NCBI GenBank assembly: GCA_964568875.1
Contig: CAZMSH010000008.1
Span: forward strand, 1-64,000
Length of the DNA: 64,000 nucleotides
Reading direction: 5' to 3'
Origin: SLNP01 sp964568875
GTDB taxonomy: Bacteria; Bacteroidota; Bacteroidia; Bacteroidales; VadinHA17
Part shown: positions 14,901 to 24,222 of the stretch, piece by piece
Layout: each line of letters starts with the position of its first letter
Numbering within the stretch: the stretch's first letter is position 1
Translations under genes and position numbers: made by a program
The notes under the pieces: model-generated
Databases searched by the model: none
Told to the model about the DNA's origin: nothing
Seen by the model: the letters and a program-made list of their open reading frames with translations, nothing else

Positions 14901-14908
14901 CAAAAATA
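14901..14908 (-). promoter_or_regulatory. Candidate -7 element upstream of korA
   Basis: On the minus strand this reads TATTTTTG, a full match to TAnnTTTG. No clear -33 TTG was found at the usual distance, and the element is 130 bp before the korA start, which would give a long leader containing the inverted repeat at 14814-14841. Confidence 0.35.
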
Positions 14909-14997
14909 GAATTTAAACTGATAGATTCCGAACATGCCGGTCATTTTTCATTATGATTTTGGTCATGTTTCCTTTTTATCAGGTGAATCCTGCAGGA

Positions 14998-15798
14998 TTA
15001 ACACCAGATATCTGCTTTTGAAAGGTTTATGTCTCCTTCAAAAAACATTCTGGCTATCTTCCCGAACCATGGAGTATGATCGGAAACATAAAACATGTCA
15101 TCACCGGCTTTGCCCATATTGAGAAGATCGTTCTCCTCAAGCACCCTGCGCAGCTCCTGTGATACTATCCTGGCAGAATCAACCACCTCAACGTTGAAAT
15201 TGAAGAACTTGCCTATCTGGTTCCTGATAATCGGATAATGAGTACAACCAAGCACAAGGGCATCTATATCATCAAAAAGCGGATCAGAAAGGTATGCCCT
15301 TATTATTGCATTGCTGATATCGTCAAAAATGAACCCCTCTTCAATCATAGGCACAAGCAGAGGTGTAGCCATTGAAACAACCGAGGTTCCGGGACACCTG
15401 ATCGCCACCTTCTCTGCATAGGTGCCTGAAGTGATTGTCCTTTTTGTTCCTATTACCCCTGCTTTCCTGTATGATCCGGAACAGATGTAATTTATAACCG
15501 GGTCAATAACATCCATTATTATTGCCCTGCTACCGAACTCCTGCCTGAGTATTTCATATGCCGATGCTGAGGCCGAATTACAAGCTATAAGAACCACTTT
15601 TGCATCATGATCGAGCAGGAAGCCTGCTATCTTCCTTGAGTAGGATATTATTGACTCAGCCGATTTATCACCATACGGAAGGTGTGCCGTATCACCGAAA
15701 TAAAGAATGCTCTCACCGGGAAGAGTTTGCTTTATGGCATGGGCAACAGTAAGACCTCCAACACCTGAATCAAAGATACCTATAGGCTGATGCTTCAT
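14998..15798 (-). CDS. murI: Glutamate racemase
   Basis: It makes D-glutamate for peptidoglycan in the cytoplasm. Counting from the start chosen here (266 residues), the family motif FDSGVGG is at the N-terminus with Asp10, and the two catalytic cysteines are Cys73 (ACNSASA) and Cys185 (LGCTHYP). The open frame extends 15 codons further upstream to 15843, but that stretch is the terminator hairpin of the gene before it, and the family normally begins just before GIFDSGVGG. It ends the bamA/ompH cluster, the usual place in this phylum. Confidence 0.95.
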   Translation of the reverse strand: MKHQPIGIFDSGVGGLTVAHAIKQTLPGESILYFGDTAHLPYGDKSAESIISYSRKIAGFLLDHDAKVVLIACNSASASAYEILRQEFGSRAIIMDVIDPVINYICSGSYRKAGVIGTKRTITSGTYAEKVAIRCPGTSVVSMATPLLVPMIEEGFIFDDISNAIIRAYLSDPLFDDIDALVLGCTHYPIIRNQIGKFFNFNVEVVDSARIVSQELRRVLEENDLLNMGKAGDDMFYVSDHTPWFGKIARMFFEGDINLSKADIWC

Positions 15799-15807
15799 CA
15801 ATATGAT

Positions 15808-15836
15808 AAAAAACGACCATCCCATTTCAGGGATGG
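15808..15836 (-). terminator. Rho-independent terminator after the second ompH gene
   Basis: On the minus strand CCATCCC-TGAAAT-GGGATGG forms a perfect 7-bp stem (15836-15817), followed after two bases by a run of six T (15813-15808). It lies between ompH (stop at 15857) and murI and overlaps the spurious 5' extension of the murI frame. Confidence 0.8.
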
Positions 15837-15856
15837 CCATCATGTTATTTCATAAC

Positions 15857-16381
15857 TTACTTAACGCCCAGCTTCTCCTTGACCAGGCTCATTATATCAG
15901 TACTTTTTGTCTCGTCGAAGAAGAGTAAAACTCCCTGTGAGGTGTCGAATATGTAAATAAAGCCATTTTCACGACCGACACTTTTTATGGCCTTGTCAGC
16001 TTTCTCCAGTATAGGCTGAAGAAGTTTGCCCTGAGTCTCCTGCATCTGCTGCTGGGCCTGTGCCTGAAATGCCTCTATCTTCTGTGACATCGAGCCAAGT
16101 TCTTCCTCCTTGGTTTGCCTGACCATGTCTGACCATTTGCTGCTTTCGGTAAGATAACGGTTATATGCATTATTAAACTCTACCTGCAGCAATTCAATAT
16201 CATTTACTACCTGCTGTCTCAGATTCTCAAGGGTAACCATGGCACTATCGAACTCAGGCATAGACCTCACCAGCTCATCATTATTGATATGTCCAAACTT
16301 AAGAGTGTTCTGACCGGCTGAATTCTGAGCCGCAGCTACTGTAATAACTACTATAGCTAAAAATGTAATAATCCTTTTCAT
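15857..16381 (-). CDS. OmpH/Skp family periplasmic chaperone (copy 2)
   Basis: A 174-residue exported protein with a signal peptide of about 24 residues (MKRIITFLAIVVITVAAA start, cleavage near AGQ). The mature part is helical with many Gln/Glu-rich heptads (about residues 45-125), as in the tentacle helices of Skp, which hold unfolded outer-membrane proteins on their way to BamA. The conserved C-terminal block with GFIYIFDTS is present. It follows another ompH gene and bamA on the same strand; tandem copies are usual in Bacteroidota. Confidence 0.9.
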   Translation of the reverse strand: MKRIITFLAIVVITVAAAQNSAGQNTLKFGHINNDELVRSMPEFDSAMVTLENLRQQVVNDIELLQVEFNNAYNRYLTESSKWSDMVRQTKEEELGSMSQKIEAFQAQAQQQMQETQGKLLQPILEKADKAIKSVGRENGFIYIFDTSQGVLLFFDETKSTDIMSLVKEKLGVK

Positions 16382-16426
16382 ATTTGTGAATTAGTTAAAT
16401 TATTGTTTGCAAATGTAATATTAAAT

Positions 16427-16933
16427 TCAATAACCCATCTTTTCGAGAACCAGGTCGCTTACATCATACCTGGGACTGGCAAAAAGAATGTTACCTCCTG
16501 ATGCAGTATCAAAGATTGCAGCATAAGCTCCTTCATCTGCCACTGCCTTAATTGCTTTGAGTATCTCATCCTGTATCGGCTGGATAAGCTCCTGACGCTT
16601 CTTGAAAAGCTCCCCTTCCATTCCAAAGTATTTGTTCTGCAGATCTTTAACCTCTTTCTCTTCCTGAATAATAGCCTCCTCTCGCTTGAGCCTCATTTCC
16701 TGGCTAAGCAGAACAGACTCATTCTGATAGTCCTTGTACATCTTCTCCACAACCTCATAGCGCGCGGATATCTCCTGTTCCCACTGCTTGGTTAGCTGTT
16801 CGAGTTTCTCCTGTGCCGCTGAAAATGCAGGTATATTATTCTTTATGTATTCCGAATCTACAAATCCGAATTTCTGGGCACTCAGGGTTGTAACCATCAT
16901 AATCAGAGCCGGTATTATCACTAACCTTTTCAT
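16427..16933 (-). CDS. OmpH/Skp family periplasmic chaperone (copy 1)
   Basis: A 168-residue protein with a short signal peptide (cleavage after LSAQ, about residue 19) and a long charged helix region (about 40-115), then the family C-terminal strand AAIFDTASGG. It resembles the next gene in layout but is clearly diverged. It lies 25 bp after bamA, so it is probably co-transcribed and supplies the chaperone for outer-membrane protein assembly. Confidence 0.9.
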   Translation of the reverse strand: MKRLVIIPALIMMVTTLSAQKFGFVDSEYIKNNIPAFSAAQEKLEQLTKQWEQEISARYEVVEKMYKDYQNESVLLSQEMRLKREEAIIQEEKEVKDLQNKYFGMEGELFKKRQELIQPIQDEILKAIKAVADEGAYAAIFDTASGGNILFASPRYDVSDLVLEKMGY

Positions 16934-16958
16934 GATATTGCTTTTTTGGTTATTATTA

Positions 16959-19448
16959 TTAGAATTGCTGACCTATTACAAAGTGAAACTGTCCCTTATG
17001 TGCTGATGGCATATTTGGGACCTCATCAAATCCATATCCCCAGTCTATTCCAAGCAGCCCGAACATTGGCAGGTTTGCCCTGAGACCTATACCGGCTGAC
17101 CTGTGGAGCTTAAACGGATTAAACTCCTTAAGCTCGTACCATGCCTTTCCTGCCTCAAGAAACGCAAGTCCGAATATAGTCGCCTGCGGATTAAGGGTTA
17201 TTGGATATCGCAGTTCAAGGGTAAGCTTGGTATAAACATTTCCGGAAGGCACATTTGCTGCATTCAGCGGCGTTAGTGAACCATTTTCATACCCTCTCAG
17301 CGCTATTACCTCACGGCCATAGAAGCTGTACCCTGTCATGCCGTCACCACCCAGATAAAAATTTTCAAATGGTGAAGGCCCGATATCTCTGTTATAATGA
17401 CCAAGGTATCCGAAAGCTACTTTTGGATTGAGTACGAGTTTATCTACGATGTTGAAGTAGTAATCTCCCTTGAAAACCCACTTGTGAAACTCAATCCATT
17501 TATACTTTTCTGTATCTAATGCATTACTGAAGTCCTTGCCGCTTATCAGGCTATACGGAGGTGTAAGCTGCAGCGACAGTGAAAATGTTGACCCGCGCAT
17601 CGGATAGATAGGGTTGGGCCCCGATGAATATCTTGTCAGACGTGTCGTTACACTAAACAGGTTGGAGACGCCATTTTTAAACAGAAATCTGAAAACCTCG
17701 TAATTATTCAGATCATACCTCTGAAAATTCACTTCCGCAAACAGGGAGAAGAAATCGTCAGGCCATTCCAGTCTTTTTCCCAGACCCAGTGTTGCCCCGT
17801 CAATCTGCATCGACTGCCTGCTGTCCTGCCCCCTCTTCTGGCCATTGGTCATCATGGAACGGTACAGACTTACTGAAAGGGTATTTGGTTTGCTGCCTCC
17901 CAGCCATGGTTCTACGAAGGAGAGGTTATAACTCTGATAAATCCTGCCGTTTGACTGTGCCCTTATACTCAGTGATTGACCGTCACCGGAAGGATAAGGC
18001 CGCCATGCCTTTGGATCGAAGAAATTACGCATGGCAAAATTATTGAATCTGACTCCAACTGTACCGACAAGCATTCCTGCTCCCCAGCCTCCTGAGACCT
18101 CAAACTGGTCATTTGCCTTTTCCTCCAGCGTATAAAGCAGATCGACAGTCCCGTTTGCTATGTCAGGAAGGGGCTGCGGGTTAATGGTTTCAGGATCGAA
18201 ATGGCCCAGTACGGCAACCTGTCGAACCGATCTGATTATCTTTTCCTTGCTGAACAGGTCTCCCGGAAGGGTGTATAGTTCGCGACGGGCTACATGCTCA
18301 TTGGTCCTTGTATTACCCACAAGGATTACATTGTTCAGATAAGCCTGGTCTCCTTCAAATATCCTGACCTGCAGATCTATCGAATCACCAACTATCTTTG
18401 ACTCGACAGGTGTTACCTGAGAAAAAAGATATCCGTTATCGAGATACAAGGAGTTGACGGCATCTTCATCTTCCCTGAGCCGTTTATTAATAAGGCTTTG
18501 ATTATATATGGTTCCGGGTTCAATCTTCAGGGCCCGTGTAAGATCCTCTTTGGTATATACACTATTACCCACCCAGTCTATGCTCCTGAGGTAATATTGT
18601 GATCCTTCGTCAACACGAATTGCAAGACCAACCCGATCTTCTGTCAAAGGATATAGTGAATCACTTACTATTTCAAAATCGCGGTAGCCGTGTTCATTAT
18701 AGAACTCTGTGAGTTTTGCCTTATCATCATCAAATTTTTCTGATATAAATTTGCTGGGCTTAAAGAAGTTCAGATCTCTTTGCTTGGTATCCTTCATAAC
18801 CCTGCGGAGTCTCTTATCGTTGAAGTTTTCGGCTCCAACAAAGACTATCTCCTCTATCTTAACCTTCTCCTTCTTATCAACATTAATGTTGAGTATCACC
18901 ATATTCCTGGTGTCAGGATCATCCTTTTCGATAATAGTAACCTCAGTATTAAGGAATCCTTTCTCAACGAAATGACTCCTTATTGTGTTTTTTGCATTGT
19001 TAAGGAGATGTGAGGTTACCTGTGAACCGTTGGGTATTGAGATTTTTTCCAGAAGATCCTGCGATTCACTGTTTTTTATTCCTGTAAACCTGATGGTTGA
19101 AAGCCTCGGCCTCTCCTGCAGGTAAATGTCAAGATAAACATTATCGCCTTCTGTTCTGGTTACTGTAATACGAACATCAGAGAACAAGCCCTGTGCCCAT
19201 AATTTCTTTACTGCACTGGTTATCTCATCACCGGGTATGTCAATCCTCTGCCCTATCCTTAACCCCGAGATCCCAATAAGTGCATTCTGGTCAAGATACC
19301 TTATGCCTGATACAGTGATTCCTGCAAGGTTGTAATCTGTACGGTCCCTGTAATCAGCAATTTCAACGGGGTCTTGTGCCAGAAGGGCAGTTGCTGTAAA
19401 AGCAAATGTGAGCGTCAGTAATGTTCTGTATAGTCTGTAAGCCAGCAT
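16959..19448 (-). CDS. bamA: Outer-membrane protein assembly factor BamA
   Basis: The Omp85 protein that inserts beta-barrel proteins into the outer membrane. From the start chosen here it has 829 residues: a signal peptide (cleavage near LLAQ), five POTRA-like repeats up to about residue 420, and a C-terminal 16-strand barrel ending in aromatic-rich HFVIGQQF. The open frame reaches 19490, but that start would lie inside uppS and before the signal peptide; ATG at 19448 is 10 bp after the uppS stop and begins directly with the signal peptide. Confidence 0.94.
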   Translation of the reverse strand: MLAYRLYRTLLTLTFAFTATALLAQDPVEIADYRDRTDYNLAGITVSGIRYLDQNALIGISGLRIGQRIDIPGDEITSAVKKLWAQGLFSDVRITVTRTEGDNVYLDIYLQERPRLSTIRFTGIKNSESQDLLEKISIPNGSQVTSHLLNNAKNTIRSHFVEKGFLNTEVTIIEKDDPDTRNMVILNINVDKKEKVKIEEIVFVGAENFNDKRLRRVMKDTKQRDLNFFKPSKFISEKFDDDKAKLTEFYNEHGYRDFEIVSDSLYPLTEDRVGLAIRVDEGSQYYLRSIDWVGNSVYTKEDLTRALKIEPGTIYNQSLINKRLREDEDAVNSLYLDNGYLFSQVTPVESKIVGDSIDLQVRIFEGDQAYLNNVILVGNTRTNEHVARRELYTLPGDLFSKEKIIRSVRQVAVLGHFDPETINPQPLPDIANGTVDLLYTLEEKANDQFEVSGGWGAGMLVGTVGVRFNNFAMRNFFDPKAWRPYPSGDGQSLSIRAQSNGRIYQSYNLSFVEPWLGGSKPNTLSVSLYRSMMTNGQKRGQDSRQSMQIDGATLGLGKRLEWPDDFFSLFAEVNFQRYDLNNYEVFRFLFKNGVSNLFSVTTRLTRYSSGPNPIYPMRGSTFSLSLQLTPPYSLISGKDFSNALDTEKYKWIEFHKWVFKGDYYFNIVDKLVLNPKVAFGYLGHYNRDIGPSPFENFYLGGDGMTGYSFYGREVIALRGYENGSLTPLNAANVPSGNVYTKLTLELRYPITLNPQATIFGLAFLEAGKAWYELKEFNPFKLHRSAGIGLRANLPMFGLLGIDWGYGFDEVPNMPSAHKGQFHFVIGQQF

Positions 19449-19458
19449 TCTGTCAATA

Positions 19459-20202
19459 TTAATCGGATAATTGTTCACTCGTCTTTCCAAATCTTCTTTC
19501 TCTTTTCTGGTAGTCTTCTATGGCTTTATAAAGGTCCTCCTTACCAAAATCAGGCCAAAGTATTTCAGTAAAATACAACTCGGTATATGCCAGTTGCCAG
19601 AGGAGAAAATTACTGATCCTTAACTCGCCACTGGTCCTTATCATTAATTCCGGGTCAGGTATGTCATGTGTTGACAAATATGACCCGAATGAAGCCTCAT
19701 CAATTGCCTTCATTTCAAGGTTCCCTGAGATTATGTCTTCGCAGATATCCCTGACAGCCTTTACTATTTCCCACCTTGCGCTGTAACTGAGGGCAACAAC
19801 CAAAACCATTCCTTTGCATGTTGCAGTCAGCCTTATAGTCTCATTGAGTCTCTCAAGCACATCAGGAGCAAGCCTGTTCAGATCACCAATTGTCCTGAGC
19901 GAGATATCATTCTTGATAAGTGTACCGGTCTCATTGTTCAATGACTCTACCATCAGACCCATAAGAGCGCTTATTTCATCGTCGGGGCGACTCCAGTTTT
20001 CTGTCGAGAAAGCATAGAGAGTCAGATATTTGACTCCAAGTTCTGCTGATGCTTCAATCACAGCACGCACCGACTCAACACCTTTCTGGTGACCAAATAC
20101 CCTCTCTTTCCCATGCCGGCGGGCCCAACGTCCATTACCATCCATTATTATGGCAATGTGTTGAGGTAAATGCTGCATATCCAACTTTTCCTTCAGACTC
20201 AT
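19459..20202 (-). CDS. uppS: Isoprenyl transferase (undecaprenyl diphosphate synthase)
   Basis: A cis-prenyltransferase that builds the C55 lipid carrier for cell-wall synthesis. It has 247 residues from ATG 20202, which overlaps the stop of the previous gene as ATGA; the frame is open for 16 more codons upstream. Motifs: IIMDGNGRWA with Asp21, HQKGVESVR, YAFSTENW and the C-terminal RTSGELRISNFLLWQ block. Membrane-associated, no transmembrane segment. Its place before bamA is typical for the phylum. Confidence 0.95.
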   Translation of the reverse strand: MSLKEKLDMQHLPQHIAIIMDGNGRWARRHGKERVFGHQKGVESVRAVIEASAELGVKYLTLYAFSTENWSRPDDEISALMGLMVESLNNETGTLIKNDISLRTIGDLNRLAPDVLERLNETIRLTATCKGMVLVVALSYSARWEIVKAVRDICEDIISGNLEMKAIDEASFGSYLSTHDIPDPELMIRTSGELRISNFLLWQLAYTELYFTEILWPDFGKEDLYKAIEDYQKRERRFGKTSEQLSD

Positions 20203-20885
20203 CTCCTGCGTCTTTTCTGGTAGCTTTTTGTCTCGTCGTATGCCGGGCAACCCATAAGCCTGTTAAACATTTTCCATGTCAGCGAAACGCCCGCAAATGT
20301 ATACCAGTCATTATTGTGCGTCCATGCCTGATGCCCTTCATCGACCGGATCAATTAAGCCGTCAAAGTTATCATAAAATGTTTTACGAAAACCATATTCA
20401 AACTCCAATCCCAGATTTTTGTAAAAGTTTACCTTATAACCAAAGGCTATGGGAATAACAGGACTATAAGTATTTACTCCGGTATTTATAAAACAGATAG
20501 CCAGCCCGCCTGCCAGATAAGGCGAGGAACCCCACCTCTTGCCGGCTGTGGAGTAGGGGAAAAAATTGAATTCAAATATACCGGCCATCTCTGTAATTAT
20601 ACCGGAAAATGATTCACCCCTCTCATAATAGAATGTATTGTCTGAATTAAGGTCACTTCCGCTCAGTGTTGCTGTTATTAACGAAGCTCTGAATGAATGC
20701 CTGGGATGAAAATTATACCTGTAAAAGGCACCGGCACCCACGCCCGGTGAACTGAATATTTTGCCCGGATTTATATCACCGTAATAGGTTGTTGATCCGG
20801 CCGTAATTCCCCAATCAGAACTTTGTTGCGCTGAAGAGCCTGCTGTAACCAGAATCAGAAGTGACAAAATAATGAATCGTATCAT
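20199..20885 (-). CDS. DUF6089 family outer-membrane protein
   Basis: A 228-residue exported protein: signal peptide of about 19 residues (cleavage near SSAQ), then glycine- and aromatic-rich alternating strands (GITAGSTTYYGDI, YRYNF, RASLI, FEFNFFPYS) expected of a small beta-barrel, ending in a basic tail. It matches the DUF6089 family found next to uppS-bamA throughout Bacteroidota. Its function is not known; position suggests a link with envelope assembly. The stop overlaps the uppS start. Confidence 0.85.
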   Translation of the reverse strand: MIRFIILSLLILVTAGSSAQQSSDWGITAGSTTYYGDINPGKIFSSPGVGAGAFYRYNFHPRHSFRASLITATLSGSDLNSDNTFYYERGESFSGIITEMAGIFEFNFFPYSTAGKRWGSSPYLAGGLAICFINTGVNTYSPVIPIAFGYKVNFYKNLGLEFEYGFRKTFYDNFDGLIDPVDEGHQAWTHNNDWYTFAGVSLTWKMFNRLMGCPAYDETKSYQKRRRR

Positions 20886-21028
20886 TGTACGGCTACTGGA
20901 TTATTAACATTAATACCGCGGCAGTCTGCATAGCTTCTCCGGTATTTCACAGGTAAACATTGCATTCAGAGTTTAATAAACGTTATCAACCGCCGAATAT
21001 TGCTATTTAACTTTATTGAAATCACGCA

Positions 21029-21036
21029 CAAAAATA
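21029..21036 (-). promoter_or_regulatory. Candidate -7 element for the DUF6089-uppS-bamA unit
   Basis: Reads TATTTTTG on the minus strand, a full match to TAnnTTTG, just after the nadK stop and 144 bp before the DUF6089 start. No convincing -33 element was seen. The 159-bp gap suggests a separate promoter here rather than simple read-through from nadK. Confidence 0.35.
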
Positions 21037-21044
21037 GTAGTTTT

Positions 21045-21920
21045 TTAATTCCTCCTGTCAGCACCCCACATCAGCTTGGTTCTCAGGGTTGTGAAGAAGT
21101 CTGTGCCATGCAGCATGATAGTCTTCAACATCTCGCCCGATTGTCTGATCTTAAGGGATGTGGTAAACGGAAGCTTTTGCCACCTGAAATCGCAGGTTGC
21201 AAGATACTCAGCGCCCCGGCCCTCAACCACCAGGCTGAGTTCGCTCCTTCCGGAAAGCACAATGGGCCGGATAGTCAGATTGTGTGGAGACATCGGCGAA
21301 ATGATAATGCTGCTGTCCTCAGGTGTCAGAATAGGACCTCCTGAACTCAGGTTATAAGCAGTTGAGCCTGTTGCAGTACTTATGATTAGTCCGTCAGACC
21401 AGTAAGTGTTCAGGTACAAGTCATTGACATATACCTGAATGGTTATCATGTTCAGATCTGCCTTCTGTATGGTTATTTCATTCAATGCATAAGCACCCCC
21501 CTCCCTGAAAAGAGACCCCGGCTCCGTTACCTCAAGCAGTGACCGCTCAACGATACTGTAGTCACCCCTGTACAGCAGGTCAAGTGCAGGCTTTACATCA
21601 TCGCCGGGAATATTTGCAAGGAACCCCAGCCTGCCTGTATTTACTCCTGCAACCGGAATATCAAGACTCCTTACCATCAGCATGGTCTCAAGATAGGTGC
21701 CGTCACCTCCAACGCTAAGTGCAATATCAGGTAACTCTGTCAACTCTTCAAGGCTGCCGAAAGTCTCTACCATACCGCCACTGCATGACGAATACTCCCC
21801 TGCCTTCTCATAGAGATGCAGGAAAGTACCCCTGGAACACATCTCCCTGACAAGATCAGTAACGCATTCTATTGTCTTTCGGCTCCTGTCCTGACTGAAT
21901 ATTGCCACCCTCTTTATCAT
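21045..21920 (-). CDS. nadK: NAD kinase
   Basis: It phosphorylates NAD to NADP in the cytoplasm. The 291-residue protein has the GGDGT motif with catalytic Asp73, the NTGRLGFLAN segment, and the conserved block from SDGLIISTATGSTAYN to SMSPH/PIVLS. The length is normal. It begins 6 bp after the CBS-domain gene stop and is followed by a 159-bp gap before the envelope genes. Confidence 0.95.
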   Translation of the reverse strand: MIKRVAIFSQDRSRKTIECVTDLVREMCSRGTFLHLYEKAGEYSSCSGGMVETFGSLEELTELPDIALSVGGDGTYLETMLMVRSLDIPVAGVNTGRLGFLANIPGDDVKPALDLLYRGDYSIVERSLLEVTEPGSLFREGGAYALNEITIQKADLNMITIQVYVNDLYLNTYWSDGLIISTATGSTAYNLSSGGPILTPEDSSIIISPMSPHNLTIRPIVLSGRSELSLVVEGRGAEYLATCDFRWQKLPFTTSLKIRQSGEMLKTIMLHGTDFFTTLRTKLMWGADRRN

Positions 21921-21926
21921 AAAACA

Positions 21927-22592
21927 CTATATGTCAAGATATTTCATTAACATGTCAAACCTGTCAGAATAAAACCTGTCAAGAGAATCATCGTCTGTAA
22001 GCCAGGTTTTTACCTCATATCCATACCTCTCGAAAGTTCTTACGATCGAAGCCAGATTTGAGGTATTGACTTTAAGGGTTATCTCCAGCCCTGTCGATTC
22101 GGAATGTGATGTAATGTAGGAGCTCAGTACCCTGGCATTATTTGACTCCACTATCTGTGAGATCTGAGCCAGGGAATAATCCCTTTCCAGAACCTGTAGT
22201 ACAATTACCCCTCCAGGCATGTCCAGTCCTGATATCTTTGCCAGGTATCCCACAATATCGCTTACGAGTATTACGCCTTTATAATGCTTCTTCTCATCAA
22301 GTACGGGAACAACCGACAGGCTCATTCTGGAAGCCATCCCTATGACATCAAAAATATGAGTATCGAGATCAACGTAGGGCTTGAAAAGCGTAAGCCTGTG
22401 ATTGCCTATCGGTTCGTCAGGCTGATTGATATCATATATGTCAGCATCTGATATCAGACCCAGAAAGTCCTGATTGTTTACTATCGGCAGGTGAGATATC
22501 CTGAATATCTCCATCCAGTTCAGGGCAATCTGTCCTGTGTCAGAGGTCCGCAATGACGGTATCACATCAGAAATAAGGTCTTTTGCGATCAT
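21927..22592 (-). CDS. CBS-pair domain protein
   Basis: A 221-residue soluble protein with two CBS motifs (about residues 5-55 and 75-130), followed by an ACT-like C-terminal part (about 140-210), the layout of AcuB-like proteins. CBS pairs usually bind adenine nucleotides and act as energy sensors. It is the first gene before nadK, and this pairing recurs in Bacteroidota, so a role in sensing nucleotide state for NAD phosphorylation is possible but inferred. It is divergent from pdxJ. Confidence 0.8.
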   Translation of the reverse strand: MIAKDLISDVIPSLRTSDTGQIALNWMEIFRISHLPIVNNQDFLGLISDADIYDINQPDEPIGNHRLTLFKPYVDLDTHIFDVIGMASRMSLSVVPVLDEKKHYKGVILVSDIVGYLAKISGLDMPGGVIVLQVLERDYSLAQISQIVESNNARVLSSYITSHSESTGLEITLKVNTSNLASIVRTFERYGYEVKTWLTDDDSLDRFYSDRFDMLMKYLDI

Positions 22593-22651
22593 TCCGATTT
22601 TTTTTTACAACGTCTAAAGTAATAAAAAAAAGAGAGTTCTTACATTTTATA

Positions 22652-22659
22652 TAATTTTG
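22652..22659 (+). promoter_or_regulatory. -7 promoter element of pdxJ
   Basis: TAATTTTG fits TAnnTTTG and lies 36 bp before the pdxJ ATG at 22696. It also shows that the longer reading frame from 22657 starts inside the promoter. The -33 element is weak. Confidence 0.5.
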
Positions 22660-22695
22660 CACCTTGTCTGTTTAACTAAAATCACCTTGGTGCTG

Positions 22696-23412
22696 ATGAC
22701 AAAACTAAGTGTAAATATTAACAAAATTGCTACCATCAGAAATGCCCGCGGAGGCAATATGCCTGATGTTGTAATGGCGGCTGTGCTGTGCCAGAGATTC
22801 GGAGCTGACGGCATCACTATTCATCCGCGCCCTGACCAGAGGCATATCAGGACAAGTGATGTATATGATATTAAACCACTTATAACAACCGAATTCAATA
22901 TTGAGGGCTATCCGTCAGAAGAGTTCATAAACATGGTTATTGAGGTAAGACCGAACCAGGTGACACTGGTGCCTGATGCCCATGATGCAATAACATCAAA
23001 CGCAGGCTGGGATACTGTCAAGCACCGCTCATTTCTAAAGGAGGTGGTTGAAAGGTTCAGGGAGAACTCGATAAGAACCTCCATATTCGTTGACACAAAC
23101 CTCAGGAATATTGAATCGGCGGCTCTTACCGGAACCGACAGGGTGGAGTTGTATACCGAACCCTATGCGCACTATTACCCGTCGTTCCCGGGCCAGGCAA
23201 TCGATCCTTTCATAAAGGCTGCCGAGGCTGTGAGAGCCAATGGCATGGGGCTTAATGCCGGTCATGACCTTAATCTCGACAACCTGAGCTTTTTCAGCCG
23301 GTCAATACCATGGCTCGATGAGGTTTCAATAGGTCACGCCCTTATATCCGATGCCCTCTACATGGGTCTTGAGAAGACAATAAGTTTATACAGGGAAGCC
23401 CTTATGCACTGA
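22696..23412 (+). CDS. pdxJ: Pyridoxine 5'-phosphate synthase
   Basis: It condenses 1-deoxyxylulose 5-phosphate with 3-amino-2-oxopropyl phosphate to pyridoxine phosphate (vitamin B6, DXP-dependent route). It has 238 residues from ATG 22696. Motifs: LSVNINKIATIRNARGG at the start, GITIHPRPDQRHI, and the late LNAGHDLNLDNL block. The family normally begins just before the LSVNIN segment, which supports this start over the open frame from 22657. Confidence 0.95.
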   Translation: MTKLSVNINKIATIRNARGGNMPDVVMAAVLCQRFGADGITIHPRPDQRHIRTSDVYDIKPLITTEFNIEGYPSEEFINMVIEVRPNQVTLVPDAHDAITSNAGWDTVKHRSFLKEVVERFRENSIRTSIFVDTNLRNIESAALTGTDRVELYTEPYAHYYPSFPGQAIDPFIKAAEAVRANGMGLNAGHDLNLDNLSFFSRSIPWLDEVSIGHALISDALYMGLEKTISLYREALMH

Positions 23413-23421
23413 TCTTAATAA

Positions 23422-24222
23422 ATGGATCTTTATTACAGAAAATATGGTCAGGGCCCCCCGCTGATAATCCTGCACGGACTATACGGTGACTCTTCAAACT
23501 GGATTACCATTGCACGGCATCTTGAAAAGAAATATACTGTCTACGTGCCTGATATGAGAAACCATGGAAGATCTCCCCACAGCACTGCTCATGATTATAT
23601 TTCAATGAGCAACGATATCAATGAGTTTTCCGCTAAGAGGTCACTGCAAAAAATAAGTCTCCTGGGACACAGCATGGGAGGGAAGACTGCAATGACCTTT
23701 TCTGTATTGAATCCTGAAAAAGTTGCTGCTCTCATAATTGCCGACATTACACCCTTCAGCCGCAGCGATCAGGGTGATACAATCCCCCGGTTCCACCAAA
23801 AAGTACTTGATACACTGTTAAATACAGATATCTCATCTTATTCGGAAAGAGCCAGTATAGAAAAGATTATCACTGAAAAAATCGGCGATGCCCGAACCAC
23901 GGCATTTCTGCTGAAAAACCTGTACCGTGCTGAGAACGGCAGTTACCGATGGAGACTTAACGCGCGGTCACTTTATGACAATCTGAATGAACTGATGGGA
24001 CCGATACCGGCTGATGTCACCAGTGAGGTAACAGGATTTCCGGTGCTGTTTATCAAGGGCAGCGATTCGGGATACCTGCCTGGGAGCCATTTCCCAGATA
24101 TTTCGAACCTTTTTCCGGCTGCGGAATTCAAGATTATTGAAGGGGCCGGGCATTGGCTTCACGCTGAAAAACCTGATGAATTTACAGAGTCTGTTCAGGC
24201 ATTTCTTGAAGGGAGCTATTGA
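23422..24222 (+). CDS. Alpha/beta-fold hydrolase (YbfF-like esterase)
   Basis: A 266-residue soluble hydrolase. The oxyanion-hole HG pair is in LHGLYGDSSNW (residues 18-27), the nucleophile is Ser84 in GHSMGG, and the catalytic His lies in GAGHWLHAEKP near the end. The DMRNHGRS segment is typical of the YbfF esterase branch. The substrate is unknown. It starts 9 bp after pdxJ, so the two are probably co-transcribed. Its 3' end overlaps the convergent exonuclease gene by 7 bp. Confidence 0.88.
   Translation: MDLYYRKYGQGPPLIILHGLYGDSSNWITIARHLEKKYTVYVPDMRNHGRSPHSTAHDYISMSNDINEFSAKRSLQKISLLGHSMGGKTAMTFSVLNPEKVAALIIADITPFSRSDQGDTIPRFHQKVLDTLLNTDISSYSERASIEKIITEKIGDARTTAFLLKNLYRAENGSYRWRLNARSLYDNLNELMGPIPADVTSEVTGFPVLFIKGSDSGYLPGSHFPDISNLFPAAEFKIIEGAGHWLHAEKPDEFTESVQAFLEGSY

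Noticed and set aside
14998..15843. Longer murI starting at 15843
   Set aside because: The extra 15 codons are the ompH terminator stem and T-run; the family N-terminus fits ATG 15798.
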